Below, in pieces: positions 1 through 7,105 of a stretch of DNA of 55,407 nucleotides. The notes below the pieces were generated by a model. The model was not told where the DNA came from. It did no database searches and saw only the letters and a list, made by a program, of their open reading frames with translations. Made by a program: the position numbers and the translations under genes. This DNA comes from an uncultured Oscillospiraceae bacterium (lineage in GTDB: Bacteria; Bacillota; Clostridia; Oscillospirales; Acutalibacteraceae). The DNA lies in the NCBI GenBank assembly GCA_900539425.1, contig UQBX01000013.1, positions 1 to 55,407 on the forward strand, read 5' to 3'. How positions within the stretch are numbered: the stretch's first letter is position 1; each line of letters starts with the position of its first letter.

Positions 1-55
1 ATAAATAAAAAAACAGAGTATCAAAAGATACTCTGTTTTTCTTGGTCGGAGTGAC
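1..55. repeat. Direct repeat, copy 1 (tRNA tail plus terminator)
   Basis: These 55 bp are identical to 168-222. The unit holds a terminator hairpin (ACAGAGTATC, AAAA, GATACTCTGT; here 13-36) and, at 43-55, the last 13 bases of the minus-strand tRNA-Pro including CCA. This copy lacks the rest of the tRNA. The repeat may continue to the left of the window, which cannot be seen. Confidence 0.95.
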
Positions 56-167
56 TTTGATTTCCACTCATTATCGAAACCTCCGCCGGAGGTTTCTCCC
101 AAACGTCTGCGCCGAAAACGGCTTGCCGTTTGGAAACTCGTTCGCAAGTTCAAGTCTTGTGCCGATT
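56..167. other. Hairpin-rich insert between the two repeat copies
   Basis: This 112-bp stretch has no plausible ORF. It contains two strong palindromes: around 79-99 (GAAACCTCC / GGAGGTTTC) and around 115-132 (AAACGG / CCGTTT). Its end at 142-160 is a 19-base copy of the tRNA-Pro T-arm in the opposite orientation to the real one at 221-239. It looks like a small palindromic element or a rearrangement scar. The function is unknown. Confidence 0.6.
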
Positions 168-222
168 ATAAATAAAAAAACAGAGTATCAAAAGATACTC
201 TGTTTTTCTTGGTCGGAGTGAC
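168..222. repeat. Direct repeat, copy 2 (overlaps tRNA-Pro 3' end and terminator)
   Basis: Second copy of the 55-bp unit at 1-55, without mismatches. In this copy the tRNA sequence continues into a full tRNA-Pro, so this is probably the original and the other the derivative. The unit-to-unit distance is 167 bp. Confidence 0.95.
174..208 (-). terminator. Intrinsic terminator of tRNA-Pro
   Basis: A perfect 10-bp stem (180-189 with 194-203) with an AAAA loop. On the minus strand a run of T follows it (the A-run at 174-179). It begins immediately after the tRNA CCA end. Confidence 0.9.
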
Positions 223-285
223 AAGACTTGAACTTGCGACCCCCAGACCCCCAGTCTGGTGCGCTACCACCTGCGCTACACCCCG
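210..285 (-). tRNA. tRNA-Pro (anticodon GGG)
   Basis: Read on the minus strand this 76-base gene begins CGGGGTG and ends CACTCCGACCA, giving a complete 7-bp acceptor stem with CCA encoded in the DNA. The anticodon arm is CCAGA, a 7-base loop CTGGGGG, and TCTGG, so the anticodon is GGG. The T-arm has a GCAAG stem and a TTCAAGT loop. A promoter lies upstream (302-330) and a terminator directly downstream. It is a single isolated tRNA gene. Confidence 0.95.
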
Positions 286-301
286 TACTCAATGCTTTAA
301 T

Positions 302-330
302 ACTATAACACAACATTTGCAATAAATCAA
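302..330 (-). promoter_or_regulatory. Sigma-A promoter of tRNA-Pro
   Basis: On the minus strand: -35 TTGATT (325-330), 17-bp spacer, -10 TATAGT (302-307). The expected start is about 10 bases before the tRNA 5' end. Confidence 0.65.
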
Positions 331-400
331 TAAAAATATTTAAAAATCTTAAAAAATATGTTATATTCATATTATTCCAGCGATATATAAGAGGTTTTTT

Positions 401-1948
401 ATGGAAAAATACAGGCGTACAGTTAAAGACAAACTTGAACTTTTGCTTTTTCACAAGGACGAGCGTGTTACAACAGGCGGCGTTTACAGTAAGGTCAGAG
501 ATTATGACTATTCGTCATATTATCCCGTTGAAAAATACATAAAATTTTCAGAGGCACCGCAGGAAAATGTGTACGACATCCGTGATTTCGGCGCTGTAGC
601 AGATGATGAAAGTTTTGATTGTGCCTTCGCGATAAACGCGGCGTTTGAAGCTGCGGAAAAGACTTGCGGTACGGTGCTTGTCAGTGGAGGAAATTATACT
701 TCGGGCGCTGTTTATCTTAAAAGTTCAACAACCTTTTTCATTGAGAAAGGTTCGTCTGTTCACGCTAAAAAAAGCGGGAAAGGTTATCCCGAAAAAGCTT
801 TGGTCTACGGAGAAAATTTAAAAGACATAACTATAACCGGCGGCGGTATTCTTAACGGAGAGGGCAATTTTTTTGGCAGGGAACCTATATATGCTGAAAA
901 TATGACTAAACCGTGTGAGTATGTTGATGTTGTGAAAATGCGCTCTGATTACCGAAAGCAGCTCAGGTTTGCGCATGAAAGCAAATACGGAAGCGTTATT
1001 GTGCTTAAAAACTGCTCAGGTGTAACTGCTGAGAACTTTATAATAGAAAACAGCGCTTACTGGACTTTCCGCCTTGATAAGTGCCGAAATGTAACTGTAC
1101 GTGATTTTGTTATAAACAATAACCGCAATGTAGCAAACGCAGACGGTATTGATATGGTAGGAACAAGCGATGTTAATATTGAGCATTGTTTTATTTCAAC
1201 AGCTGATGACGGTATAGTTATTAAAAATGCTGTGTGGGAAGGGTGCGATTCACCCATGAGCAATATCAGCATTAAAAACTGCGAAATAATTTCCCGCACT
1301 AATTCAATCAAGGTGGGAACTGAGACAACCCATGATATAAGCGGAATAAATATTGAGGACTGCCGTTTATTTATGACTGATCTTTATCCGGGTACTGTCA
1401 GCGCCGTTGCGCTCGAAGCAGTTGACGGAGCGAGACTTTTTGATGTACATATTAAAAATATTTCGGCTGACCGCTGTTCCTGCCCGTTGTTTATAAGACT
1501 TGGAAACAGAAACCGCGCGGCAGAGGTAAATGAGCAGAGCGCCAGAGCAATTGAATTCGGACAAAAGCCAAAAAGAGGCGGCTCTGCGGATAAAAACAGA
1601 TTTAATTTTAAAAGCGAGATAAGTGATATTTCGGTTGAGAACTTTACGGCAACTGAGGTTGAAATCCCTGTAATGATATGCGGCTTCAGGCAAAAGGGCA
1701 GAACTAAAAGAGTAAAAAACGTAAGTATAAAAAACATGGAACTTACATTCACAAATAAACCGTATATTAAAGACAGACGCTTGTTTATACCTGAATATGC
1801 TTCTGAATATCCCGAGGCAAACAGGTTCAGAAATCTCCCTTCTTACGCCGTTTTTATACGTCATGCCGAAAATGTTAAAATAGAAAATTTAAAGTGCCGC
1901 AATTCAGTACCCGGCAGAGTTAAAGAGTATATAAGAGATCTGAAATAG
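401..1948 (+). CDS. Glycoside hydrolase family 28 (polygalacturonase-type)
   Basis: A 515-residue right-handed beta-helix enzyme of the pectinase family, expected to cut galacturonic-acid linkages in pectin or rhamnogalacturonan. Near residue 60 it has the typical entry motif (VYDIRDFGAVADDESFD). The GH28 acid signatures are NADGID (Asp about 248) and ADDGIVIK (Asp 269/270). The usual GHG histidine motif is not obvious: the matching place reads GTETTHD, and the RIK motif is replaced by NSIKVG, so the active site is that of a divergent subfamily. No signal peptide is visible, so it is probably cytoplasmic and acts on imported oligosaccharides. The start at 401 follows an AAGAGG site. The next gene is 129 bp away with its own promoter. 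Confidence 0.9.
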   Translation: MEKYRRTVKDKLELLLFHKDERVTTGGVYSKVRDYDYSSYYPVEKYIKFSEAPQENVYDIRDFGAVADDESFDCAFAINAAFEAAEKTCGTVLVSGGNYTSGAVYLKSSTTFFIEKGSSVHAKKSGKGYPEKALVYGENLKDITITGGGILNGEGNFFGREPIYAENMTKPCEYVDVVKMRSDYRKQLRFAHESKYGSVIVLKNCSGVTAENFIIENSAYWTFRLDKCRNVTVRDFVINNNRNVANADGIDMVGTSDVNIEHCFISTADDGIVIKNAVWEGCDSPMSNISIKNCEIISRTNSIKVGTETTHDISGINIEDCRLFMTDLYPGTVSAVALEAVDGARLFDVHIKNISADRCSCPLFIRLGNRNRAAEVNEQSARAIEFGQKPKRGGSADKNRFNFKSEISDISVENFTATEVEIPVMICGFRQKGRTKRVKNVSIKNMELTFTNKPYIKDRRLFIPEYASEYPEANRFRNLPSYAVFIRHAENVKIENLKCRNSVPGRVKEYIRDLK

Positions 1949-2003
1949 ACAAAATTATCTTGCCGATAGCTTTTGTCAATGGCTGAATATTCTTATAAAG
2001 TAT

Positions 2004-2032
2004 TTGAATTATTCTGTATTATGTTATAAAAT
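2004..2032 (+). promoter_or_regulatory. Sigma-A promoter for the ECF S-component and kinase pair
   Basis: -35 TTGAAT (2004-2009), 17-bp spacer, -10 TAAAAT (2027-2032), 46 bp before the start codon. Confidence 0.65.
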
Positions 2033-2077
2033 AAAACCGTAAAAACATCACAGTAATTTTCAGCAAAGGGTGTTTAT

Positions 2078-2650
2078 ATGAAAAAGACAACTAAAAATAT
2101 GACTTTGTCAGCTATGTTTCTTGCGCTCGGGCTCGTTCTGCCGTTTCTTACAGGGCAGATACCTCAGATAGGCAGTATGCTTCTGCCAATGCACATTCCC
2201 GTTTTTCTGTGCGGCCTTATATGCGGCTGGCAGTACGGCGCGGTTGTGGGATTTATGCTGCCCCTTTTGCGTTCAGCATTGTTCGGTGCTCCGGTCATGT
2301 TTCCGGCGGCAACTGCAATGGCTTTTGAGCTTATGACTTATGGACTTGTAGCGGGAATTATGTACGGCATGTCACGCTGGCAGTGCGTTGTTTCGCTTTA
2401 CAGAAGTCTTATCGTGGCAATGCTTGCTGGCAGAGCTGTTTGGGGTATAGTTCAGGTTATCCAGCTCGGTTTTTCAGGAAGCGAGTTTACATGGAAGATG
2501 TTTATTTCGGGGGCGCTTCTCAATGCAATACCCGGAATTATAGTTCAGCTTGTACTCATACCCGCTATTATGGCGGCGCTTAACCGCACAGGACTTGTTC
2601 CCTATAAAAAACATCAAAAGAAAACAGAAACAGCAAACAGTGATATATGA
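2078..2650 (+). CDS. ECF transporter S component (vitamin or precursor uptake)
   Basis: A 190-residue, very hydrophobic protein with about six membrane segments and a basic N terminus (MKKTTKNMTLSAMFLALGL), the usual appearance of substrate-binding S components of energy-coupling-factor importers. No energizing EcfT or EcfA genes are in the window, so it would have to share them with other S components. The substrate cannot be read from the sequence. Its stop codon overlaps the start of a small-molecule kinase gene by 4 bp (ATGA). That coupling suggests the kinase phosphorylates and traps the imported compound, possibly a nucleoside-like molecule or vitamin. Confidence 0.8.
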   Translation: MKKTTKNMTLSAMFLALGLVLPFLTGQIPQIGSMLLPMHIPVFLCGLICGWQYGAVVGFMLPLLRSALFGAPVMFPAATAMAFELMTYGLVAGIMYGMSRWQCVVSLYRSLIVAMLAGRAVWGIVQVIQLGFSGSEFTWKMFISGALLNAIPGIIVQLVLIPAIMAALNRTGLVPYKKHQKKTETANSDI

Positions 2651-3225
2651 ATATTGAGATCGTACAGCAGAAAATTCTTGAAGAAATAGCAGACTATGAT
2701 TTTAACGGCAGACCTTTTATACTTGCCATAGACGGCAGATGCGCGTCAGGCAAGAGCACACTCGCAAATAAGTTATCTGCCCTTACGGGAGCAACTGTAA
2801 TTCACGCTGATGATTTCTTTCTTCAGCCTTTTCAGCGTACCGAGAAACGCCTTGAAACCCCGGGTGAGAATGTAGACTGGGAACGTATCAAAACGCAGGT
2901 GTTGATGCCGCTCAGCAGGGGAGAAACGGCACATTACCGTCCGTTCGATTGTCATACAATGTCATTCGGAAAAGAGCTTTCTGCGGCGCCTGTAAAGGTT
3001 GTTATTGTAGAGGGCACTTACAGCCTTAACAAAGAACTTGCGGAATTTTATTCATCAAGTGTTTTTATGACTGTGTCACCCAAAATCCAGCTTGAAAGGA
3101 TAATCGCAAGGAACGGGCATGAGGGTGCCGAAATGTTTAAAAAGAAATGGATACCGCTTGAAGAAAAATATTTTTCCGCTTATGACCTGCAAAACAGATG
3201 CAGATACGTTGTAAATACAGATTGA
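2647..3225 (+). CDS. Uridine-kinase-family P-loop kinase
   Basis: 192 residues. The Walker A motif is GRCASGKST near residue 30. A DADDFF-like acidic segment (HADDFFLQP) near residue 57 is typical of uridine kinase, phosphoribulokinase and pantothenate kinase relatives. VVIVEGTYSL near residue 118 matches the Walker-B-side strand of the family. The actual substrate is unknown. It is translationally coupled to the ECF S component upstream (4-bp overlap), so the substrate is probably what that transporter imports. A bidirectional terminator follows within 15 bp. Confidence 0.8.
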   Translation: MNIEIVQQKILEEIADYDFNGRPFILAIDGRCASGKSTLANKLSALTGATVIHADDFFLQPFQRTEKRLETPGENVDWERIKTQVLMPLSRGETAHYRPFDCHTMSFGKELSAAPVKVVIVEGTYSLNKELAEFYSSSVFMTVSPKIQLERIIARNGHEGAEMFKKKWIPLEEKYFSAYDLQNRCRYVVNTD

Positions 3226-3236
3226 GCAAAAAAAAA

Positions 3237-3267
3237 AGCTCCGAAAGTTCAGCTTTCGGAGCTTTTT
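3237..3267 (+). terminator. Bidirectional intrinsic terminator
   Basis: An 11-bp stem AGCTCCGAAAG / CTTTCGGAGCT with a 5-base loop, T-run on the plus side and A-run (T on minus) on the other. It ends the ECF/kinase operon and the convergent alcohol dehydrogenase gene. Confidence 0.92.
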
Positions 3268-3275
3268 GTTTGCCT

Positions 3276-4430
3276 TTATTTCCAAAGGTTTTTATATATC
3301 TTTACAATATCTTTTCTTGTAACATTCTTTATCGTATTAGCGGGCGAGCCGGAATCAATAGCGTCATCAGTCATTTTGTCAATCGCTTCAAAGAACTTGC
3401 CTCTGTCTATTCCGTATTCTTCAAGCGTAGGAATTTCGCAGGTTCTGCAAAGCTGTGAGCAGGCTTTCAGAAACGCTTCTGCGGCAGTTCTGTCATCGTC
3501 AGCTCTGTGAGCAACCTTGATAGCTCTTGCAAGATCGGCAAATCTTGAATATGCGCCGTCAATTGCAAACTTGAAACATTCCTCTATCAGCATGGCGTTT
3601 GAAATGCCGTGAGGTACATGGAAAAGAGCGCCTATCGGTCTGCTCATTCCGTGAATTATCGTAACCGAAGCATTATTGAATGCAACACCTGCTTCAAGAG
3701 CAGCAAGACTCATTTCTTCGCGCGCTTTTATGTTTTTTGGTTCAGCATAAGCTATAGGCAGGTTTTTGAAAATTCTCTGTACTGCGCTGATAGCAAGGTC
3801 ATCAGTAAGCGGCTGAGCTTTTCTTGAGGTGTATGCCTCGGCAGCGTGGCAGAGAGCGTCAAGACCTGTTGCCGCAGTGATTGAAGGCGGTGCCGTAACT
3901 GTGAACTTAGGGTCGTCAATTGCAAGATCAGGCATAAGGACGGGTCCCTTTAACAGCATCTTAATATCTCTTTTTGTATTAGTTATAATGGTGAACTGTG
4001 TTGCTTCGGATCCCGTGCCGCTTGTTGTGGGTATAGCAACAGTCGGCGGGGTCGGAACGGAGATGGTCTTTCCGTAGTAATCGTCAATTTCACCGCCGTT
4101 TGTGGCAACAGCGCCGATAGCTTTCATGGCGTCAATCGGAGAGCCGCCGCCCAGGGCAATAAGAAAATCGCAGTTTTCATCTCTGTACTGCTTTATGCCC
4201 ATATCGATTATAACATCAGTAGGCTCGGAATTTACGCCGTCAAATACTGAAAACTCAATTCCGAGTTCGCTCAGTATATCCTCAACGGGGCGAACATTAC
4301 CAGAGCGCACCATAAACCTGTCAGTAACGATAAGAGCTTTTTTACCGAAATCGGCAATAAGTTCTTTTGCGTCGTTAAGCGCATTTTCACCGTAAACGAT
4401 TTTACCGGGCATTATAAACTGGTTTCCCAT
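3276..4430 (-). CDS. Iron-containing alcohol dehydrogenase
   Basis: 384 residues, the normal size for type III (Fe-dependent) alcohol dehydrogenases, which interconvert aldehydes and alcohols with NAD(P)H. The nucleotide-binding stretch is ALGGGSPIDAMKA, followed by PTTSGTGSEAT. The metal ligands are visible: Asp and His of GLDALCHAAEA, then His of IIHGMSRP and His of VPHGISN. I start at 4430 (MGNQF) because AGAGGAT lies 9 bases upstream; the frame is open to an ATG at 4475 without a good site. It is transcribed toward a shared terminator and lies downstream of a CoA-acylating aldehyde dehydrogenase on the same strand, but a terminator between them argues for separate transcripts. Confidence 0.92.
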   Translation of the reverse strand: MGNQFIMPGKIVYGENALNDAKELIADFGKKALIVTDRFMVRSGNVRPVEDILSELGIEFSVFDGVNSEPTDVIIDMGIKQYRDENCDFLIALGGGSPIDAMKAIGAVATNGGEIDDYYGKTISVPTPPTVAIPTTSGTGSEATQFTIITNTKRDIKMLLKGPVLMPDLAIDDPKFTVTAPPSITAATGLDALCHAAEAYTSRKAQPLTDDLAISAVQRIFKNLPIAYAEPKNIKAREEMSLAALEAGVAFNNASVTIIHGMSRPIGALFHVPHGISNAMLIEECFKFAIDGAYSRFADLARAIKVAHRADDDRTAAEAFLKACSQLCRTCEIPTLEEYGIDRGKFFEAIDKMTDDAIDSGSPANTIKNVTRKDIVKIYKNLWK

Positions 4431-4479
4431 TTTAACACATCCTCTTTGCCACAATTTAGAATTTTTAACAAACATATAT

Positions 4480-4507
4480 ATTTTAATCTAAATAAAGCAA
4501 ATGTCAA
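4480..4507 (-). promoter_or_regulatory. Sigma-A promoter of the iron alcohol dehydrogenase
   Basis: Minus strand: consensus -35 TTGACA (4502-4507), 16-bp spacer, -10 TAAAAT (4480-4485). Confidence 0.75.
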
Positions 4508-4573
4508 GCGGGAATTTGTGCCCGAAAGATATTTGCTGCTTAGGGCAAAATATGTTTAAGGAAAGCACAAAAT

Positions 4574-4608
4574 AAAAATCCGCCTGCATTACTGCAAACG
4601 GATTTTTT
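4574..4608 (-). terminator. Terminator downstream of the mmsA-type gene
   Basis: A long stem AAAAATCCGCCTGCA / TGCAAACGGATTTTT with a TTAC loop (two G-T pairs). T-runs occur on both sides. It separates the aldehyde dehydrogenase from the alcohol dehydrogenase. Confidence 0.88.
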
Positions 4609-4623
4609 AGTCGTTTTGTTTTA

Positions 4624-6129
4624 TCAGAGGAGACCGTCCCAGGTGTCAACTTCTTTTGCCTTTTTCTCCTCTTCGTCAAACCAGTGCTGTGTTACTGATT
4701 TGCTCTCAGTGAAGAATCTGTAAGCGTCTTTGCCAAGGCAGTGCAGATCGCCGAAGAAACTCTGCTTATGACCGCTGAACGGAACAAAGCCAACGGGAAC
4801 GGGAATACCTACGTTGATACCTACTTGTCCGCCGTCTGTGTATCTTGCAAATTGTCTTGCGTAATAACCGCTCTGAGTGTAAATTACAGAGCCGTTAGCA
4901 TACGGACTTGCGTTCATGATTGCAAGACCCTCGTCAAAGTCTTTACATCTCTTAATGCACAGTACGGGGCCGAATATCTCATCTCTGCCTATTGTCATAT
5001 CCTCTGTAACATGATCAAATACTGTTGCACCGATAAAGTAGCCGTTTTCATAGCCTTCCGGAACTTTCGGATTACGTCCGTCAACAACAAGTTCAGCGCC
5101 TTCGTCAATTCCTTTTTGAATGTCTGCAAGCACTTCCTTGTAATGCTTTTCATATGTTATGGGGCCGAGACGTGTGTTCTTATCCCATGCAGGGCCGCAG
5201 TTTACGGATTTTATCTGATTTTTAAGCTCAGCAACAAACTTGTCTGCAATTGATTCCTCAACAACGCAGCAGGAAAGCGCCATACATCTCTGACCCGCGC
5301 AGCCGAATGCAGAGTTGATAACTCCGGCGACTGTTCTTTCAAGTGCGCAGTCTTCCATTACAAGGGCGTGGTTTTTAGCCTGGCAGAGTGCCTGGCATCT
5401 CTTGCCGGCTGCTGCCGCTTTCTGATATATTTTAAGGCCAACGGGTGTGGAGCCTACAAATGTGATGCCTTTGATATCCGGGTGGTCAAGAATAGTGTCT
5501 ATTTCGTTTCTTGAGCAGGTAACGATGTTGATTACGCCGTCAGGAATGCCTGCTTCTTTGTAAAGGGCGCCTATTCTCATTGCTGTTCTGGGTGTAAGTG
5601 ACGCCGCTTTGAGCACCATTGTGTTTCCGCAAGCAACGCATACAGGTGTCATCCAGCCGAAAGGTATCATGGCGGGGAAGTTAACCGGTACAATTCCCGC
5701 GAAAACGCCAAGTGGCTCGCGGTATTTTACTGTGTCAAATCCTGTGGAAGCATCCATAAGGCTTTCGCCCATCATAAGAGACGGGGCCTGTGTGGCAAGT
5801 TCGGTGCCTTCCTGAGCTTTGCCAACATCGCCCGCAGCTTCGCCCCATGCTTTTCCGTTTTCTTCACACACAAGCATGGTTAACTCATCCATGTGTTCGA
5901 TAAGGAGTTCTCTTACTTTGTAAAGAATCTGAGCTCTTTTTCTTGCGGGAGTATTTCTCCATGCGGGGTAAGCAGCTTTTGCGGCCTCAATTGCTTCAAG
6001 CACTTCGTCGTTTGTGCAGCACGGAGCCTGACCTGTTATTTCTCCTGTTGACGGATTGTGGAGGTCATACCATTTGTCTGTCTTTGACTCTCTGAACTCA
6101 CCGTTAACAAAATATTTAAGTCTTTCCAT
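4624..6129 (-). CDS. Methylmalonate-semialdehyde dehydrogenase (CoA-acylating) family
   Basis: 501 residues, the size of MmsA/IolA enzymes, which oxidise malonate or methylmalonate semialdehyde to acetyl- or propionyl-CoA using NAD and CoA. The catalytic cysteine is in GCAGQRC (Cys282), the NAD-binding stretch is GITFVGSTPVG, and the C terminus FTESKSVTQHW is typical of this subfamily rather than of general aldehyde dehydrogenases. Start 6129 (MERLKY) is preferred because GAGAGG sits 7 bases upstream; an ATG at 6144 overlaps that site. No inositol or valine catabolic genes are nearby, so the pathway is open. A general acylating aldehyde role together with the neighbouring alcohol dehydrogenase is possible. 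Confidence 0.9.
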   Translation of the reverse strand: MERLKYFVNGEFRESKTDKWYDLHNPSTGEITGQAPCCTNDEVLEAIEAAKAAYPAWRNTPARKRAQILYKVRELLIEHMDELTMLVCEENGKAWGEAAGDVGKAQEGTELATQAPSLMMGESLMDASTGFDTVKYREPLGVFAGIVPVNFPAMIPFGWMTPVCVACGNTMVLKAASLTPRTAMRIGALYKEAGIPDGVINIVTCSRNEIDTILDHPDIKGITFVGSTPVGLKIYQKAAAAGKRCQALCQAKNHALVMEDCALERTVAGVINSAFGCAGQRCMALSCCVVEESIADKFVAELKNQIKSVNCGPAWDKNTRLGPITYEKHYKEVLADIQKGIDEGAELVVDGRNPKVPEGYENGYFIGATVFDHVTEDMTIGRDEIFGPVLCIKRCKDFDEGLAIMNASPYANGSVIYTQSGYYARQFARYTDGGQVGINVGIPVPVGFVPFSGHKQSFFGDLHCLGKDAYRFFTESKSVTQHWFDEEEKKAKEVDTWDGLL

Positions 6130-6162
6130 ATTTTTACCTCTCAAATATAAACTTCACTCTTT

Positions 6163-6191
6163 ATTTTATCATTAGAAAAAATATAATTCAA
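6163..6191 (-). promoter_or_regulatory. Sigma-A promoter of the mmsA-type gene
   Basis: Minus strand: -35 TTGAAT (6186-6191), 17-bp spacer, -10 TAAAAT (6163-6168), about 34 bp before the start codon. Confidence 0.7.
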
Positions 6192-6233
6192 TTCGTAAAC
6201 TGTTATAAATATGAAGTATCCTTATTGTGCATT

Positions 6234-6263
6234 TTAACAAGTTGATTTGCCTCGGCGTATAAT
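6234..6263 (+). promoter_or_regulatory. Promoter of the FeoB-like gene
   Basis: -35 TTAACA (6234-6239), 18-bp spacer, perfect -10 TATAAT (6258-6263). The -10 ends only 8 bp before the GTG at 6272, so the message would have an extremely short leader or none. Confidence 0.55.
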
Positions 6264-6280
6264 GAATCGGGGTGCTTTTT

Positions 6281-6730
6281 TTGAAATTACATAAAAATAA
6301 TGAGCTTCACACTGTTGCAATAGCCGGCAGGTGCCGCAGTGCGAAACTCAATCTTTTTGAGGAGCTTACAGGTACGTTTGTTTGTGAAATGCCTGAAACG
6401 GAGCTGAAAGGTATTTTTTATTATAAATATAATCAATATATCGTAACCTGTCTTTCAGAAGACTGCCTTGCTGATAGCTCGGCGGAATATGACTGTGTTA
6501 TATATGTTATAAATGCCTGCCGCCTTGAAAGAGAATTAGTTGACGCATTACGGTTTTCCAGGCAGGCAGAAAGATTTGTTGTTTTAATCTGTCATTCAGA
6601 CAAAAAATACAGGCCGCCGCTTAATGTAAAACTGCTTTCGGGAGTTCTCGGCGCTCAGGCAGTATTTCAGACACGATGCAGTTCAAAAGGGGTTAACAAA
6701 CTTCTTGACGCTATCGGAAAAGGGTTCTGA
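6281..6730 (+). CDS. Degenerate FeoB-like G-domain protein
   Basis: 149 residues from a TTG start at 6281 (GGGGTG six bases upstream), or 152 from GTG at 6272. The layout follows the N-terminal GTPase domain of the ferrous iron transporter FeoB: VAIAGR..NLFEELTG, a GxFYYK strand, CVIYVINACRLERELVDAL (like FeoB VVDATNLERNLYLTLQL), KLLSGVLGAQAV and KGVNKLLDAI. The key nucleotide motifs are lost: the P-loop reads GRCRSAKLN without the GK[S/T], the DxPG switch is missing, and NKxD has become HSDKK. The membrane part of FeoB is absent. The frame is free of stops, so it may be a domesticated non-GTPase or a recent relic. Its last base is 1 bp from the terminator of the opposing RNA unit. Confidence 0.6.
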   Translation: MKLHKNNELHTVAIAGRCRSAKLNLFEELTGTFVCEMPETELKGIFYYKYNQYIVTCLSEDCLADSSAEYDCVIYVINACRLERELVDALRFSRQAERFVVLICHSDKKYRPPLNVKLLSGVLGAQAVFQTRCSSKGVNKLLDAIGKGF

Positions 6731-6731
6731 T

Positions 6732-6884
6732 AAAAAACAAAGACCCTACCCGTTTTATTCAGGCAAGATCTCCGTTTCTTTCTGTGGATTGCGTTAGATA
6801 TCATAGCAATCCGGTGTTGCATTACAGGTGTCACCGCAACTATGCACCCGCATAACCAGCAACGGGGTTAGCTATAATTACAGC
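6732..6884 (-). ncRNA. Candidate structured small RNA, family not identified
   Basis: A stand-alone transcription unit of about 150 nt on the minus strand: consensus promoter at 6891-6919, then GC-rich sequence with no ORF, then a T-run (6732-6737). The ends can pair (CCCGTT near 6859-6864 with AACGGG near 6749-6754, plus CTA/TAG beyond a small bulge). Inside there is a 7-bp hairpin GGATTGC / GCAATCC and a GTTGC / GCAAC stem. The overall plan, a closing stem with inner hairpins, resembles 6S-type RNA, but I do not recognise the 4.5S/SRP tetraloop motif or any riboswitch core, and no gene follows downstream. Confidence 0.5.
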
Positions 6885-6890
6885 AATTAA

Positions 6891-6919
6891 AATATAACAC
6901 TTTTATGTGAAAATTGCAA
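6891..6919 (-). promoter_or_regulatory. Sigma-A promoter of the candidate small RNA
   Basis: Minus strand: -35 TTGCAA (6914-6919), 17-bp spacer, -10 TATATT (6891-6896). The predicted start is about 6884. Confidence 0.7.
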
Positions 6920-7052
6920 TATTTTTTCACAAATTGTGAATAATTTTTTTATACTTTTTCGATATTGTCAAAAAAATTCCAGCCTTTTTATAATTTTGTA
7001 TGCCTTTATATTTAGAGTATTTTGTTCTTATTATTTTTTATTAATTATTTTA

Positions 7053-7081
7053 TTGAAAAGGGCTTTGCCATGTGATAAAAT
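7053..7081 (+). promoter_or_regulatory. Sigma-A promoter of the nanE-nanA operon
   Basis: -35 TTGAAA (7053-7058), 17-bp spacer, -10 TAAAAT (7076-7081), 24 bp before the nanE start. No operator-like palindrome was seen. Confidence 0.7.
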
Positions 7082-7105
7082 AAAGAAAATAAAGGCGGTG
7101 GTTAA

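Noticed and set aside
43..55. A second tRNA gene next to the first repeat copy
   Set aside because: Only the last 13 tRNA bases are present; no anticodon arm or 5' acceptor strand can be formed from the insert.
1367..1864. A 165-codon minus-strand frame inside the GH28 gene
   Set aside because: It is fully antisense to a well-supported gene, with no recognisable protein motif or ribosome site.
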